DNA of 64,000 bases from UBA2705 sp963977105 (GCA_963977105.1 CAXBNI010000001.1:496001-560000), one strand, 5' to 3'. Shown: positions 36,318 through 45,085, numbered from the stretch's first letter. Notes: generated by a model not told the origin, from the sequence alone. Numbers and translations: made by a program.

Positions 36318-36364
36318 ATATGCGTTATAGAAAATGATTTATTTTCTATAACGCATATTTTTTT
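36318..36364 (+). terminator. Strong intrinsic terminator of the fusion gene
   Basis: Perfect 17-bp stem (36318-36334 with 36342-36358), loop TGATTTA, then T-run to 36364; 47 bases after the stop. Confidence 0.95.
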
Positions 36365-36596
36365 AGGGCGCTAACTTTGTCATATCACAAGTTATGATTG
36401 ATAAAAATTGAAGATGGTGTAACAGCATGCAAGCGTAAACATTTTTCAGCACAAGTAATGATAAGTAAAAAAATGGGTAATACAAGTACTTCAAAGTAAA
36501 TAATATCTAAAAAATAGCCTGACCTAGTAAGCAAATTACGATTACTTGCAGCAAGTAAACAACGAATGTTTTATACATGCTGCAGCAAAAAAAAGC

Positions 36597-36625
36597 TTGC
36601 ATATGCTGATTGTATTTACTATAAA
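36597..36625 (+). promoter_or_regulatory. Predicted promoter of a short sRNA
   Basis: TTGCAT (36597-36602), exactly 17-base spacer, TATAAA (36620-36625), start expected near 36632. The preceding stretch 36365-36596 holds several AAGTA repeats but no gene that I can support. Confidence 0.55.
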
Positions 36626-36631
36626 CATCTT

Positions 36632-36687
36632 ACACACCCTCTATTACCGCCGTTTGTCCGGAGAATTTATTTCTCCGGACTTTTTTT
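36632..36687 (+). ncRNA. Candidate small RNA, about 55 nt
   Basis: A transcript from the promoter at 36597-36625 would have an unpaired pyrimidine-rich 5' part (ACACACCCTCTATTACCGCC) and a terminator hairpin. It contains no open reading frame with a ribosome site. The CCCTC stretch could pair with Shine-Dalgarno sequences, the usual way small trans-acting RNAs repress translation; this is inference. It lies outside both neighbouring genes' transcripts. Confidence 0.5.
36656..36687 (+). terminator. Second strong plus-strand terminator
   Basis: Perfect 10-bp stem GTCCGGAGAA (36656-36665) with TTCTCCGGAC (36671-36680), loop TTTAT, T-run 36681-36687. The T-run is only on the plus strand, so it does not serve rlmA, which comes from the minus strand. 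Confidence 0.93.
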
Positions 36688-36724
36688 ATGTAACTTTCCA
36701 TTATCTGAAATTAGGGCCCCGTTC

Positions 36725-37612
36725 TCAACGTCGCGCAAGGACGCGAATAGTTACGTCAATCGTAACGTCTAAACTTTTTAGCTTTGCTGCCTGCTCTCTA
36801 TTTTCGGCTTTCGCCTTAAAGAAATGTGGGGTCATAATAAGCAAGTCGTTGATTTGCTCTGCATTAAGTGCCCCAGTCTTTGTTTTAATATTTTGCGTAG
36901 ACTCAAGTGCAAAACCCGCATCAAGCGCTTTATCTAAAGAAGGCAGGTCAGCCTTACGGACTTCATCATAGGCAACCTCACGTAGCTCTATTAAATGATC
37001 CAGACCAGATTCTACAAGAATGACGATTCCGCCCTCATCTAAAATATCAGTAAATGCGCTATATACAGGATAACCGAACATGCAGATAATACTGTTAATG
37101 CTCGCTTTGCCAACAGGCGGCTTTCTATTTGTGCCGACGACCCATGAAATGTCCCGCTTGTTTCGCTTTGCAGCGCTTAGCACGGCATGTTTAGATATAT
37201 CCATACCAATGAGGGCGCACGAGCGCTCTGCGCCTCCTGCGCGCCCTACGCCCTTAAGCGAGGCCACGAGCTTATCTAAATAATACCCCTCACCGCAACC
37301 CGCATCAAAGACACGATACACTTTATTATTTTTTAACGTCTGTATGTGCGCGGCGATAATAGCATTTAATTCATCTGATACCGCCTGATAAACGCCATGA
37401 TCCAAGAAGCGCTGGCGCGCTGCGACCATGTCTTTGCTATCACCTGGGTCTTTCGAACGCTTATCCTGCACCGCCAATAAATTTACATGGCCTTGCTTTG
37501 CGATATCAAAGCTGTGTCCTGCATCACAAATGAGCTGTTTAGCACACCCGTTGGCATGAAGCGGCCGCCCATCCAAAGGGCAAGTAAGGTTATCAGCGGG
37601 AATAATCTTCAT
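36725..37612 (-). CDS. rlmA: 23S rRNA (guanine-N1)-methyltransferase, RlmA family
   Basis: 295 aa. Methylates G745 (RlmA-I) or a nearby residue of 23S rRNA helix 35. N-terminal zinc-ribbon region CPLDG, then CDAGHSFDIAKQGHVNLL; the four zinc ligands of the family are C-x2-C, C, H, but here the second Cys is Asp (C11, D14, C29, H33). The DPGDSKDMVAARQRFLDHGVYQAV linker and Rossmann motif FDAGCGEGYYL are typical. It stands alone between the sRNA locus and tRNA-Arg. Confidence 0.9.
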   Translation of the reverse strand: MKIIPADNLTCPLDGRPLHANGCAKQLICDAGHSFDIAKQGHVNLLAVQDKRSKDPGDSKDMVAARQRFLDHGVYQAVSDELNAIIAAHIQTLKNNKVYRVFDAGCGEGYYLDKLVASLKGVGRAGGAERSCALIGMDISKHAVLSAAKRNKRDISWVVGTNRKPPVGKASINSIICMFGYPVYSAFTDILDEGGIVILVESGLDHLIELREVAYDEVRKADLPSLDKALDAGFALESTQNIKTKTGALNAEQINDLLIMTPHFFKAKAENREQAAKLKSLDVTIDVTIRVLARR

Positions 37613-37685
37613 AAATAGGCCCTCTCATTTTCGCGCGAATTACTATTCTAAATATAAATAATAGGAAAAAGGGTTTTGGGGAAAG

Positions 37686-37762
37686 TGGTGCGCCCTGCAG
37701 GACTCGAACCTGCAACCTACTGCTTAGAAGGCAGTTGCTCTATCCGGTTGAGCTAAGGGCGC
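37686..37762 (-). tRNA. tRNA-Arg(UCU)
   Basis: 77 nt with encoded CCA (37686-37688 on the plus strand as TGG). Acceptor GCGCCCT/AGGGCGC; anticodon stem ACTGC/GCAGT with loop CTTCTAA, anticodon TCT. T-arm GGTTCGAGTCC is standard. Reads AGA/AGG. Confidence 0.96.
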
Positions 37763-37820
37763 ATAAGCTATGGCTTAATCTGGATGTTTTTATCACTAAA
37801 ACATCTGATCAGACAAGCTT

Positions 37821-38117
37821 TTATTCTTCGATAGGAACATATTTAAAGCTATCTGCATAATTTCTTGGCAGTATCTTACGTTTACGCTCTTTTTCGACAG
37901 TCCATTCCCAGCCCATTTTCTGCGCATAGGATATTGCTTCATCGCATGAAGGGAAGCTAAGCTTGACTTGGTTTGTTGTATCACCAGATTGCGTCCAGCC
38001 CATAAGCGGCTCGGGGCTACGTTCTGTATATGGCACAAATTCAAGTCGCCAGTTCTTCGTTTTTGCGAGGCCTGACTGCATTGTATTTTTGCTTGGTTTG
38101 AAAATTTTTACCTGCAT
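37821..38117 (-). CDS. NDUFS4-type complex I accessory subunit
   Basis: 98 aa. Belongs to the NDUFS4 (18-kDa, AQDQ) family shared by mitochondria and alphaproteobacteria: VKIFKPSKNTMQSGLAKTK at the start, RLEFVPYTERSPEPLMGWTQSGDT in the centre and FPSCDEAISYAQKMGWEW before a PRNYADSFKY end. It stabilises the NADH-oxidising arm of complex I. Standalone, between tRNA-Arg and nrsF, about 8 kb from nuoI-nuoH. Confidence 0.93.
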   Translation of the reverse strand: MQVKIFKPSKNTMQSGLAKTKNWRLEFVPYTERSPEPLMGWTQSGDTTNQVKLSFPSCDEAISYAQKMGWEWTVEKERKRKILPRNYADSFKYVPIEE

Positions 38118-38186
38118 AACTCACCTTGCTAAATAAAGGGCACATAGATTCTATGTATATATTAGTGAACAACGCTAAAAAAAACA

Positions 38187-38224
38187 ATGTCGTTTATAGC
38201 TTAAAATGTCGTTTATAGCTTAAA
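38187..38224. repeat. Perfect 19-bp tandem duplication
   Basis: ATGTCGTTTATAGCTTAAA occurs twice head to tail (38187-38205, 38206-38224), just beyond the 3' end of nrsF (stop at 38231). AT-rich, not a hairpin. Confidence 0.9.
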
Positions 38225-38230
38225 GAGCAG

Positions 38231-38929
38231 CTAAATCGATTTAAATAATTGGCGCGTAAAGAAACCAGTCAATAAGCCGATAACGGCCAACGGTGAAAAA
38301 TGGTAAATAAACGCATGTGAAGCGTGGTCGTCCTGACAAGTTAGGCGCAGGCAAATCCAGCCAAAAGCGAATATAGAAATCAACGCCATAGAATGCAGCC
38401 AGTACGGGTTAGTCGACGCCCCGCGCTTAGCCAAATAAGAGAGCGCCGCCAAAGGGACAATTACAAAAATCACGCCCCAGTCAAAACATGGTGAATGATG
38501 AAGAATACTCGAAAAACCACTATCCATTGTATCGACAAAAGTACGATAAAGCGTCCATGCGAGAAACAGCGTGATCGACATTAAGGGCAGCGCCAATATA
38601 CGTTTAAGCTCCGCCTTAGGTACAGGCACCATCAAGCGTAGCGCGGCATAGGCTGAGCTACACCCCATAATCACAGCAATAATCACATCAAAGGACAAGC
38701 TTGTGTACATCAAATAATGCCCAAGGTCATGACGCAAAGGAACCCCGACCAAAACAATCGCAGCAATATAAGTAAAAGACACACCGAGCCACAGCAACAT
38801 ACGCCTCACCACACCGTAGATACGCTTTTGCGGTACAAGAGAGTCGCTCAAATGCCCCGTTAGCGCCTCCAGTCTTGCGCTGCGTTTGTTAACATCGATG
38901 TTGTCTTGCGCTGGATCATTCTCAGTCAT
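38231..38929 (-). CDS. nrsF: NrsF-family (DUF1109) anti-sigma membrane protein
   Basis: 232 aa with six predicted transmembrane helices (about residues 46-68, 75-95, 112-132, 150-170, 182-200, 208-226) after a short cytoplasmic N-terminus. A conserved Cys occurs in the C-terminal half (SPCFDWG and RLTCQDD) with a following H-x2-H-x5-P region, as in NrsF. In Caulobacter NrsF holds an ECF sigma factor until oxidative or metal stress. Its start overlaps the sigma gene stop by 4 bases, so they are translationally coupled. Confidence 0.88.
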   Translation of the reverse strand: MTENDPAQDNIDVNKRSARLEALTGHLSDSLVPQKRIYGVVRRMLLWLGVSFTYIAAIVLVGVPLRHDLGHYLMYTSLSFDVIIAVIMGCSSAYAALRLMVPVPKAELKRILALPLMSITLFLAWTLYRTFVDTMDSGFSSILHHSPCFDWGVIFVIVPLAALSYLAKRGASTNPYWLHSMALISIFAFGWICLRLTCQDDHASHAFIYHFSPLAVIGLLTGFFTRQLFKSI

Positions 38930-39483
38930 CTCAAAATTTCCTTTAAACGCTTTGCTGTCCGGTGCACGGAGACTTTCACAGCAGATACACTCATATTCTT
39001 AATCTTTGCCACCTCTTTTGCACTATAGCCCTCTAACCGGCTTAAAATGAAAATAGCGCGCGGTTTATCAGGGATGCTACCTAAAGCCTTCTCTATATCT
39101 GTATATTCGGCATGATGCGCCCCAATAGTTACATGTGGCGCAGAGTTCTTTTCAACCATATCGTCAAAGGACTGATTTTCTTGGCTCTTGCTTGCATAAA
39201 CTTTGCGTAAGAAATCAGCTTTGCGGTAATAAAGAATTGTTGTGACCCATGCCTTAAAGCTGCGTTCAGGGTCATAGGTCGGCAGCGCCTTATGCATAGA
39301 TATCAACATATCTTGCACGACATCATCGGCCCAATCCGCATGAGCAAGTGCGCCAGAGAGCACCGCACGAGCGTAAGGGATCAGCTCTTTAATTAATTGC
39401 TGATACGCCCGTTTATCGCCAGCCTGTGCAGCCGCCGCTAAATTATTCCAATTCTGATAATGATTTGTTTTATCCGCTATCAT
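38926..39483 (-). CDS. ECF-type RNA polymerase sigma factor
   Basis: 185 aa. Sigma-2 region (YARAVLSGALAHADWADDVVQDMLISMHKALPTYDPERSFKAWVTTI, split by the conserved DDVVQD core) and sigma-4 region (RAIFILSRLEGYSAKEVAKIKNMSVSAVKVSVHRTAKRL) with the helix-turn-helix. No region 3, hence ECF. Paired with nrsF, the cognate anti-sigma. Its regulon is unknown. Confidence 0.93.
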   Translation of the reverse strand: MIADKTNHYQNWNNLAAAAQAGDKRAYQQLIKELIPYARAVLSGALAHADWADDVVQDMLISMHKALPTYDPERSFKAWVTTILYYRKADFLRKVYASKSQENQSFDDMVEKNSAPHVTIGAHHAEYTDIEKALGSIPDKPRAIFILSRLEGYSAKEVAKIKNMSVSAVKVSVHRTAKRLKEILR

Positions 39484-39587
39484 GGCGCATAGAATAAATT
39501 TTTAGCGCAGCTCTGTACAGAAAAAAATATGGTGATGGAAATGATGACTAGTAAGTTTGACTGATTAAAGTCACTGGGTTTTAAAAA

Positions 39588-39664
39588 TGGTCGGAGCGGA
39601 GAGATTTGAACTCCCGACCCTCTGTACCCAAAACAGATGCGCTACCAGGCTGCGCTACGCTCCG
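39588..39664 (-). tRNA. tRNA-Pro(UGG)
   Basis: 77 nt with encoded CCA. Acceptor CGGAGCG/CGCTCCG, anticodon stem TCTGT/ACAGA with loop TTTGGGT (anticodon TGG). T-arm GAGTTCAAATC is intact. Reads CCN codons. Confidence 0.96.
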
Positions 39665-39727
39665 ATCATGGTGTGATTAAATATCAAACTCGCACTATAT
39701 GTGCAAGCATTTTTTTGCCTTTAATCA

Positions 39728-40213
39728 TTAAAAATTATCAAAAACGATTTTGTCACCGACAGAAATGCCGAACTTATCAACAATACCCGCGTTAACTTCA
39801 ATAGCAGAGCGCACAATACCGCCCGATGGAATTGGCGTTAAGTCATGCGGCTTCGCGCCCTTATGAACGTGGATAATGTTATTGTCCGAATCAACAAAGA
39901 TCATATCCAAAGGGATTAACGTATTTTTCATCCAGAAATATGTGCGCTGCGGCTGAGCATAAGTAAAGATCATGCCGTGATCCTCCGGCATGGACTCCCG
40001 CCCCATAAGGCCCTTCTCCTGCTCTGCGCGGGTAAAGGCACGCTCAACAGTGATCTCCACATTTGGCGCACCAGATTGCAGAATAATCGCTAATGGATAC
40101 AGCTTCTGCGCTGCGACCTCTGGCTTACATGCTGCGAGCGTGAGTGTAACAGATAAAAAAACAGCCCAGAAAAATAAGACCTTAGTAAAAGTTTCCTGAG
40201 CTGTTTTTGTCAT
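39728..40213 (-). CDS. DUF192 family lipoprotein
   Basis: 161 aa. Signal peptide with lipobox-like LAAC (Cys 29), then the DUF192 domain: VEITVERAFTRAEQEKGLMGRESMPEDHGMIF, ending with IVRSAIEVNAGIVDKFGISVGDKI. The family is common in alphaproteobacteria, structure is known, but the function is not. Downstream of the NhaD-type antiporter by 13 bases. Confidence 0.9.
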   Translation of the reverse strand: MTKTAQETFTKVLFFWAVFLSVTLTLAACKPEVAAQKLYPLAIILQSGAPNVEITVERAFTRAEQEKGLMGRESMPEDHGMIFTYAQPQRTYFWMKNTLIPLDMIFVDSDNNIIHVHKGAKPHDLTPIPSGGIVRSAIEVNAGIVDKFGISVGDKIVFDNF

Positions 40214-40226
40214 TTTTTTAGCCTAT

Positions 40227-41573
40227 CTAAAAGTAGAAGAAATATGCGTATGCCGTTGCGATCATCACTGTAACAATCATAAGCGGAAATGCAAGAGCCA
40301 TAAACTTTAGGAAGGATATACGCTGCCCTGCACGCGCAGCATAACTTGCCACCATCACATTCGCACTTGCGCCAACTAATGATCCGTTACCGCCAAGACA
40401 GGCACCGATTGAAAGTGACCACCATAACGGCTCCAGCATATCTTTGCCGCCAAAATCGCTCGCCATACTATTAATCACAGGGATCAGCGTTGCAACGAAC
40501 GGGATATTGTTAATAAAGGCCGACGCCACGGTAGACACCCACATAATCGTCATGCCGGTCATCATCAAATCACCTTGGGTGACCTCAACAATCCAATGCG
40601 CAATAATGGCCAGCAGACCGCTATGTTCAACGCCTGTAACAATGATGAATAAGCCAATGAAGAAGAAAATGGTATCCCATTCGACTTCCGCAAACGCTTT
40701 ATGGACGCGCTTGCTTTGCTCATCTTTACTGACTGAGAATGTATCAAGCAGCATAAGCAGTGCGCCGCCTGAAAGCGCAACAGTGCCAGGCTCAAGCCCA
40801 TAACCGTGACCAATTGTGAACCCAGCAAGCACCAATCCCAAAACAAATAACGACTTATAAAGTAGAGGCTTATCAGTCAATGCGGAAGCCGCGTCATAAC
40901 GCAGTAAATGCGCACGCGCACGCATGGATGTCTTCATTTTACGGCCCCAAAGCACGTCAAAGAAAACAATAAGGAACAAGCCCACAATAAGCGCAGGCGG
41001 CCCAACGTTATAGACGAAGTCCATAAAACCGTAGCCCACAGCAGAACCAATCAAGATATTCGGTGGATCACCAATAAGCGTCGCCGTACCTCCAACATTA
41101 GAAAAGAAAATCTGCGAGAAAAGAAATGGATATGGCTTTAACTTTAACTGCTCTGTTAACAGTAAGGTTATAGGCACAATCAACATCACGGTCGTCACGT
41201 TATCAAGTAAGGCCGAGAATACGGCGGTAATAAGTGACAGTACAATCAGCAGCGCCCTAGGGTTCGCTTTGACCATTTTGGCTGATATAATTGCAACATA
41301 TTGGAAAAATCCAGAGCGTTGCATTATGCCAACCAAAACCATCATGCCGATTAATAAGAAGATCGTATTAAAGTCGATCCCCTGAATGGCAAGCTCTTGG
41401 TTAATCAGACCGAGGTAAATCATCGCAACGGCGCCAAGTAGCGCAATAATAGCTTGGTGGATTTTCTCAGTTATAATGAAAAAGTAGACAATTAAAAGCA
41501 CCACACACGCAGCAATCATAGGACTTACGCCCAATATTACCTCTGGCACTATATGAGTTTGTTCAATAGACAT
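40227..41573 (-). CDS. NhaD/ArsB-type ion transporter (Na+/H+ antiporter-like)
   Basis: 448 aa polytopic membrane protein with about 11-12 helices. Two halves each carry a re-entrant conserved block: SNVGGTATLIGDPPNILIGSAVG and GACLGGNGSLVGASANVMVASYAARAG, the ion-transporter (IT) superfamily signatures. LLDNVTTVMLIVPITLLLTEQLK is also typical of ArsB/NhaD/P-protein relatives. Substrate (sodium, arsenite or other) cannot be decided. The gene is followed by DUF192 and preceded by a CBS-domain protein. Confidence 0.88.
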   Translation of the reverse strand: MSIEQTHIVPEVILGVSPMIAACVVLLIVYFFIITEKIHQAIIALLGAVAMIYLGLINQELAIQGIDFNTIFLLIGMMVLVGIMQRSGFFQYVAIISAKMVKANPRALLIVLSLITAVFSALLDNVTTVMLIVPITLLLTEQLKLKPYPFLFSQIFFSNVGGTATLIGDPPNILIGSAVGYGFMDFVYNVGPPALIVGLFLIVFFDVLWGRKMKTSMRARAHLLRYDAASALTDKPLLYKSLFVLGLVLAGFTIGHGYGLEPGTVALSGGALLMLLDTFSVSKDEQSKRVHKAFAEVEWDTIFFFIGLFIIVTGVEHSGLLAIIAHWIVEVTQGDLMMTGMTIMWVSTVASAFINNIPFVATLIPVINSMASDFGGKDMLEPLWWSLSIGACLGGNGSLVGASANVMVASYAARAGQRISFLKFMALAFPLMIVTVMIATAYAYFFYF

Positions 41574-41627
41574 GTTACCCTCTATAGGTTTTTATTTTAT
41601 TGTGTTTTGAAATTTTAACTATGGGTG

Positions 41628-42158
41628 CTAAGCGTCAGATCCCTCTGCTGCTTCATCCTTCTCGACTTCATCGAGAACATCTAAAAGCTCTGCAAATAAT
41701 GACTGTTCAGAAATCAAGCCGACAAACTTACCTGTGTTTTCTTCAAGAACAGGTAATGGGCTACCATATTTAACAATTAAGCGCGTTGCTTCCCATGTTG
41801 GGGTATCTGGTGAAACGACGCAAACATCCTTAAAAAGATGGTCTTTAACAGCGTTTTTGTACACTTTGCGCAAACGCTTTGCCACGCCTGGGGATGCACC
41901 AATAACAAAGTTGAGGCGCTGAAGGCCATCTTCCATTTTGACGGAGACTGGCAGTAATTCATTGAGTAAATGGCTGTAACCAAACATCCCCATTAAAACA
42001 TTGTTCTCATCAATGACGGGAACGTGACGTATTCTTTTTTCTTCCATGATCGCCATTACTTTTTCAACAGTATCATCCGGATGGCAAGAAACAACATCAG
42101 TAATCAGTGCATTTCTACAAGGCATTATATCTTCTTTCTTATTGTTTTTATTCTTCAC
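41628..42158 (-). CDS. CBS-domain pair protein
   Basis: 176 aa. Two CBS motifs: residues about 15-75 (VVSCHPDDTVEKVMAIMEEKRIRHVPVIDENNVLMGMF) and about 110-165 (VVSPDTPTWEATRLIVKYGSPLPVLEENTGKFVGLISEQ), linked by a helical insert. CBS pairs bind adenine nucleotides and report energy state. No catalytic domain. Start ATG 42158 has GAGGTG at 8 bases. Positioned upstream of the antiporter on the same strand, so it may regulate it. Confidence 0.88.
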   Translation of the reverse strand: MKNKNNKKEDIMPCRNALITDVVSCHPDDTVEKVMAIMEEKRIRHVPVIDENNVLMGMFGYSHLLNELLPVSVKMEDGLQRLNFVIGASPGVAKRLRKVYKNAVKDHLFKDVCVVSPDTPTWEATRLIVKYGSPLPVLEENTGKFVGLISEQSLFAELLDVLDEVEKDEAAEGSDA

Positions 42159-42347
42159 ACACCTCTATTATGAAGATATTCATAATGAGACCGCCGCACT
42201 ATGCTCCTCTAAAAAACATATTTCAACGTTTTTTTTGCATTGCGGTATAGCCAGCCAATTAATGACTTGAAACACAACAAAAATAATTATGTCCAACACC
42301 TCCGCTTGACATTTTATGGCTTAAGGTTCGCGTTTCCATAAATGTGA

Positions 42348-42464
42348 GTGGCTAATATCTATTATGAAGATCAGTTCTGGGCAAAGGATGGCTGTGTCCA
42401 TGAAGTGAATAAAGCCGCAGGCGATGCGATGTTTGATGGCTTTATGTTTGATAATAATTATTAA
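42348..42464 (+). CDS. Possible 38-residue small ORF or gene remnant
   Basis: GTG 42348, stop TAA 42462-42464. The product (38 aa) has protein-like composition, with an aromatic/acidic NIYYEDQFWAKDG start and an FDGFMFDNNY end, and it overlaps the 3' end of the opposite hydrolase gene by 4 bases. There is no ribosome site and no recognised family. It may be a decayed gene end. The rest of 42159-42347 shows nothing I can support. Confidence 0.25.
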   Translation: MANIYYEDQFWAKDGCVHEVNKAAGDAMFDGFMFDNNY

Positions 42465-43273
42465 TTTAAGAATGCGTTAACATCAGCAAACACATCTTTG
42501 CGCTTTAAGCCGTTATGCCCCACCCCATGGTGCACACGTAGAAGCTTAGGCTCTTTTGCTTTTAGAAATAATGCTTTGCCGTGAGATATAGGAATAACCT
42601 CATCATGCTCAGCCAGCATCATCAGGACAGGCATATTAATGCTGTCAATGCGCCCGATATTATCAAAGTGATCCTTCAATAGATAACGCAGCCCGACAAC
42701 AAACCAGTATTTTGCCTTCGCGACGCTTAGAATAGAATCGTAGGGTACTTCAAGAACCAAGGCTTTCGCGTCATATTTTTGCGCTAAATACGTTGCAGGG
42801 CCGCTGCCGAGCGATTCCCCGTAAAGCACAATATCGCTCTGCGCCAAGCCTATATATTGTAAGTACGCGTAATAAGCTTCCGCATCGCGGTAAATACTTT
42901 TTTCTGACGGCGCGCCTGTATTACCGCCATAGCCAGAATATTCCGCCAGTAAAAGCCCATAGCCGTCTTTAATGAAATCTTGTAAGCCGTCATAACGCAT
43001 CGCGACGTTACCGCCATTACCGTGAAAATGTAAAATAGTCGGTTTTGACGGGTCGGATGCTTCGACATACCAGCCCTTAGGCGCAAAGCCGCGATTACTA
43101 ACATCCATGGCGTAAACTTCACTTACCGCCGCCGGCACAGCGCTTGCACCGTGTGGATGGTAAAGCATCTCTCTTTGCTTAGAATACAAATAGGTGATTA
43201 AACCACCATAGGCACATAAAAAGAAGAATAAGTAATTCGCCATTTTCTTCAGCCGTTTTTTCTTATGCGCCAT
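42461..43273 (-). CDS. Membrane-anchored alpha/beta hydrolase (BEM46/ABHD13-like)
   Basis: 270 aa. One N-terminal transmembrane helix (about 12-30), then an alpha/beta hydrolase fold: HFHGNGGNVAMR oxyanion region, nucleophile GESLGSG (Ser about 153), Asp in LAEHDEVIP and His in HHGVGHNGL. Matches the family of BEM46-like serine hydrolases of unknown substrate. 9 bases after the ABC exporter gene on the same strand, so probably co-transcribed. Confidence 0.9.
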   Translation of the reverse strand: MAHKKKRLKKMANYLFFFLCAYGGLITYLYSKQREMLYHPHGASAVPAAVSEVYAMDVSNRGFAPKGWYVEASDPSKPTILHFHGNGGNVAMRYDGLQDFIKDGYGLLLAEYSGYGGNTGAPSEKSIYRDAEAYYAYLQYIGLAQSDIVLYGESLGSGPATYLAQKYDAKALVLEVPYDSILSVAKAKYWFVVGLRYLLKDHFDNIGRIDSINMPVLMMLAEHDEVIPISHGKALFLKAKEPKLLRVHHGVGHNGLKRKDVFADVNAFLN

Positions 43274-43282
43274 GCTCTCACC

Positions 43283-45073
43283 TTAAATATCTATGTTGCC
43301 TTGATATAATTTTTTATACGGCCCATTACTTTTTATAAGCGCATCATGGCTACCTTGCTGAACAATGCGCCCCCTATCAATATAGACAATATTATCCGCA
43401 TCTTTAATGCTTGATAGCCTATGCGCGATTATGAGCGTGGTCCGCCCTTTTTGCAGTGTATTCAACGTCTGCTGAATGAGTTTTTCGGATTCGTTATCAA
43501 GCGCTGACGTCGCTTCATCCAATAACAATATCGGTGCCTCTTTCAATAAAGCGCGCGCGATAGATATACGCTGCTTTTGACCGCCCGATAGGCGCGTGCC
43601 CTGCTCGCCCAATCTGGTTTCATAGCCATCAGGAAGCGAGAGGATGAAATCATGGATAGCGGCTTCTTTTGCTGCAGCAACGACTTTTCCATGGTCCAAC
43701 GCATCTGCGCCATAAGCAATATTGCGGGCAACAGTATCATCAAAAATGAAAACATCCTGCGAGACAATTGCGATTTGCCCACGCAAGCTCGCGGTTGTTA
43801 CGTCTTGGATATTTTTACCATTAATTTCAATGCTTCCTGCACCAACATCATAAAAACGTGGCAACATGTTCATTAACGTTGTTTTACCGCTGCCTGACGG
43901 ACCAACAAACGCCGTGACGGTCTGCGGTTTCAGTGTGAGCGTAAAGTTATCGATGAGAGTCTCATCTGCATCGTCATAAGCGAATTTTACATTTTTATAC
44001 TGAATCTCAGCTTGATTAAAGGTAGCGGCTTTAGCATGTGGCTTATCGCGGATTGTTGGCTCGAGATCCTTATATCTAAACACGCGCTCAGCTGCCCCTA
44101 ACCCTTGCTGAATACTGTTATTCAGGCGGGCAAGCTTCTTCATCGGCTCATAAGCCAAAGAAAACGCCCCGATAAATGAAATTAATGTCCCTGGCGTTAA
44201 CACCCCTGCCGCAATTTGAAAAGCGCCGTAAACCATGATGCCCGCAATAACGAGGCCAACCAATATTTCATTGATAGGCGTGTTTAAATGGCTGATCTGC
44301 GCCGCTTTAACGTTTAGGTCACGGACATTGTGAATAACGGCCTGTGTCCGCTCAACCTCGGCCTTTTCTGCATTATAGGCTTGAATTTGGCGCACGCCTT
44401 GGAACAAGCCAACAAGAAGTGAAGATAAATCCGCGATTTCACTTTGTAGCCTCTTGGAGACCTTACGAATGCGCTGCCCCAAACGGACAACGACGAACAT
44501 AGCTAATGGGAATGTACAGAATACGATTAATGAAAGTTTCCAGTCCTGATAAACCATCAAGCCCAGTAACCCCGCCAAAGTTAGTACGTTTTTACCAAGG
44601 CCAACAATTGAATCTGTTACCGTCGCGCGCATTACAGCGACGTCATTAACGACACCGGAAACAAGACCGCCACTCGACTGACTTTTAAAGAAACCTAAAT
44701 CAAGGATCATGAAATGACCAAACAAAGATGCCTGTATATCCGCAATTACGGATTGGCTCATTTTGCTCATTAAAATGCTGTGGACGTAGCTTGCCGAGCC
44801 ACGGACAATGAATGTGACCAATATCGCGCCAACATAGCCCCAAATATTATTTACTTTAGATGGGTCATCCTGCACAGCAATTAAGACCTCGTCCATTGCG
44901 GGCTGCAAAAGCTTCGCAAATGAAACCGTCATCGCCGCATCAATTATCATAAAGAACAAGGCAATGAGAATTGTACCCTTATAAGGCGACATATATTCGC
45001 GCCAAATACGGCCGATCAATACAGTACTAGCTGTGTCGGTATGTGTGTGGATGTTATTTTTATGTTCAGCCAT
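43283..45073 (-). CDS. MsbA-like ABC exporter (half transporter)
   Basis: 596 aa, homodimeric ABC exporter with an N-terminal six-helix membrane domain (about residues 30-320) and a C-terminal ATPase: Walker A GPSGSGKTT (about 387), signature LSGGQKQRIS, Walker B ILLLDEATSALD, and the switch His in IAHRLSS. Similar in layout to MsbA and other lipid/multidrug exporters; no substrate can be inferred from the sequence. Located between the HAD gene and the hydrolase. Confidence 0.92.
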   Translation of the reverse strand: MAEHKNNIHTHTDTASTVLIGRIWREYMSPYKGTILIALFFMIIDAAMTVSFAKLLQPAMDEVLIAVQDDPSKVNNIWGYVGAILVTFIVRGSASYVHSILMSKMSQSVIADIQASLFGHFMILDLGFFKSQSSGGLVSGVVNDVAVMRATVTDSIVGLGKNVLTLAGLLGLMVYQDWKLSLIVFCTFPLAMFVVVRLGQRIRKVSKRLQSEIADLSSLLVGLFQGVRQIQAYNAEKAEVERTQAVIHNVRDLNVKAAQISHLNTPINEILVGLVIAGIMVYGAFQIAAGVLTPGTLISFIGAFSLAYEPMKKLARLNNSIQQGLGAAERVFRYKDLEPTIRDKPHAKAATFNQAEIQYKNVKFAYDDADETLIDNFTLTLKPQTVTAFVGPSGSGKTTLMNMLPRFYDVGAGSIEINGKNIQDVTTASLRGQIAIVSQDVFIFDDTVARNIAYGADALDHGKVVAAAKEAAIHDFILSLPDGYETRLGEQGTRLSGGQKQRISIARALLKEAPILLLDEATSALDNESEKLIQQTLNTLQKGRTTLIIAHRLSSIKDADNIVYIDRGRIVQQGSHDALIKSNGPYKKLYQGNIDI

Positions 45074-45085
45074 TGGCTACTGAGC

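Noticed and set aside
36546..36971. 141-codon plus-strand frame over the sRNA locus and the 3' end of rlmA
   Set aside because: No ribosome site, crosses a strong terminator and then runs antisense to rlmA.
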